In this document: piece by piece, positions 13,507-13,989 of the stretch
How the letters are laid out: every line of letters starts with the position of its first letter
How positions within the stretch are numbered: position 1 is the stretch's first letter
Source of the DNA: JAFALX01 sp050734185
Lineage (GTDB): Bacteria; Chloroflexota; Dormibacteria; Aeolococcales; Aeolococcaceae
DNA: 13,989 nt
NCBI GenBank assembly: GCA_050734185.1
Contig: JBOHUE010000068.1
Coordinates: 1 to 13,989 of the forward strand
Direction: 5' to 3'
Translations under genes and position numbers: made by a program
The notes under the pieces: model-generated
What the model was told of the DNA's origin: nothing
The model's database searches: none
The model's input: the letters and a program-made list of their open reading frames with translations, nothing else

Positions 13507-13989
13507 TCGCGCTGCTGCGCGGCACGCTCGTCGAGCTCGCCGGCGACGCGGTGGTGCTGGAGACCAGCGGCGGCACCGGCTACGAGGTGTTCTGCCACCT
13601 GCGAACGCTTGCGGCCCTGCACGGCCGCATCGGCAGCGAGGTGAGCCTGCACGTGCACACCAGCGTCAGCGATGACGCGATCCGCCTGTACGGTTTTTCC
13701 TCCACCGACGAGCTGCGCCTCTTCAAGCTGCTCATCGGCGTGGAGCGCATCGGGCCGAAGGCGGCGCTTGGCATTCTCGGGCGCGCCGAGCTGCCGGTGA
13801 TGCTGCGTGCGATCCGCGCCGGCGACGTCGCGCTGGTCGCGACGGTCCCCGGGATCGGCCGCAAGACGGCCGAGCGCGTGATCCTGGAACTGCGCGACAA
13901 GCTCGACGGCATCGCCCCCTCGGGCCTGCCCGTCGCGGGGCCGCCGGCGGAGAACCAGGCCGCCGACACCGCGGTGCACGGGTTGATGG
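13503..13989 (+). CDS. ruvA: Holliday junction branch-migration protein RuvA, cut off by the window edge
   Basis: RuvA binds four-way junctions as a tetramer and loads the RuvB helicase. The GTG at 13503 overlaps the ruvC stop by 4 nt. The first 162 residues are present. The OB-fold domain I starts MIALLRGTLVELAGDAVVLE and includes LHVHTSVSDDAIRLYGF. Two helix-hairpin-helix motifs follow, VERIGPKAALGIL and VPGIGRKTAERVILELRDKL. The flexible linker (PSGLPVAGPPAENQAAD) is reached, and the C-terminal RuvB-binding domain lies beyond the window. ruvB probably follows. Confidence 0.95.
   Translation, partial: MIALLRGTLVELAGDAVVLETSGGTGYEVFCHLRTLAALHGRIGSEVSLHVHTSVSDDAIRLYGFSSTDELRLFKLLIGVERIGPKAALGILGRAELPVMLRAIRAGDVALVATVPGIGRKTAERVILELRDKLDGIAPSGLPVAGPPAENQAADTAVHGLM

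Overview
This window comes from a GC-rich (roughly two thirds G+C) bacterial chromosome. It is mostly core translation and DNA-repair genes in tightly packed, overlapping operons, plus a few accessory genes at the left end. The order thrS, rRNA methyltransferase, infC, rpmI, rplT, pheS, pheT, followed by yebC, ruvC, ruvA, fits many bacterial phyla. High GC, GTG starts, putative leaderless promoters and a TreT-type trehalose synthase suggest a terrestrial lineage such as Actinomycetota, Chloroflexota or Dormibacterota. That placement is inference; nothing here fixes the phylum. I see no mobile element, CRISPR array or prophage.

Left part (1-3660): a tRNA-Val(GAC); a TMEM175-family potassium channel; a six-repeat kelch-like lipoprotein whose signal peptide has no canonical start codon; and, convergently on the minus strand, a GT4 trehalose synthase of the TreT type. 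A 302-bp gap follows, rich in GTCCACA/GCGCAC motifs that resemble DnaA boxes. It ends in a promoter for a 96-residue cysteine-cluster protein.

Centre (3977-11903): thrS (no TGS domain) and a TlyA-like methyltransferase (no S4 domain) overlap by 4 nt. A new promoter, a leader with competing hairpins and an intrinsic terminator then precede infC, which starts at ATC. infC-rpmI-rplT-pheS-pheT-mpg run nearly without gaps, coupling IF3, two large-subunit proteins, Phe-tRNA synthetase and a DNA glycosylase.

Right part (11876-13989): the 309-bp gap after mpg looks like a discrete structured RNA gene on the minus strand. It has a promoter, a closing long-range helix around a row of hairpins, a short ORF, and a terminator with a clean T-tract. 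I match it to no known RNA family, and it is the best candidate here for something undescribed. yebC (apparently leaderless), ruvC and the start of ruvA (cut by the window edge) follow.

Three genes (infC firmly, the kelch lipoprotein plausibly, mpg weakly) appear to begin at non-ATG/GTG/TTG codons, so standard gene callers would truncate them.
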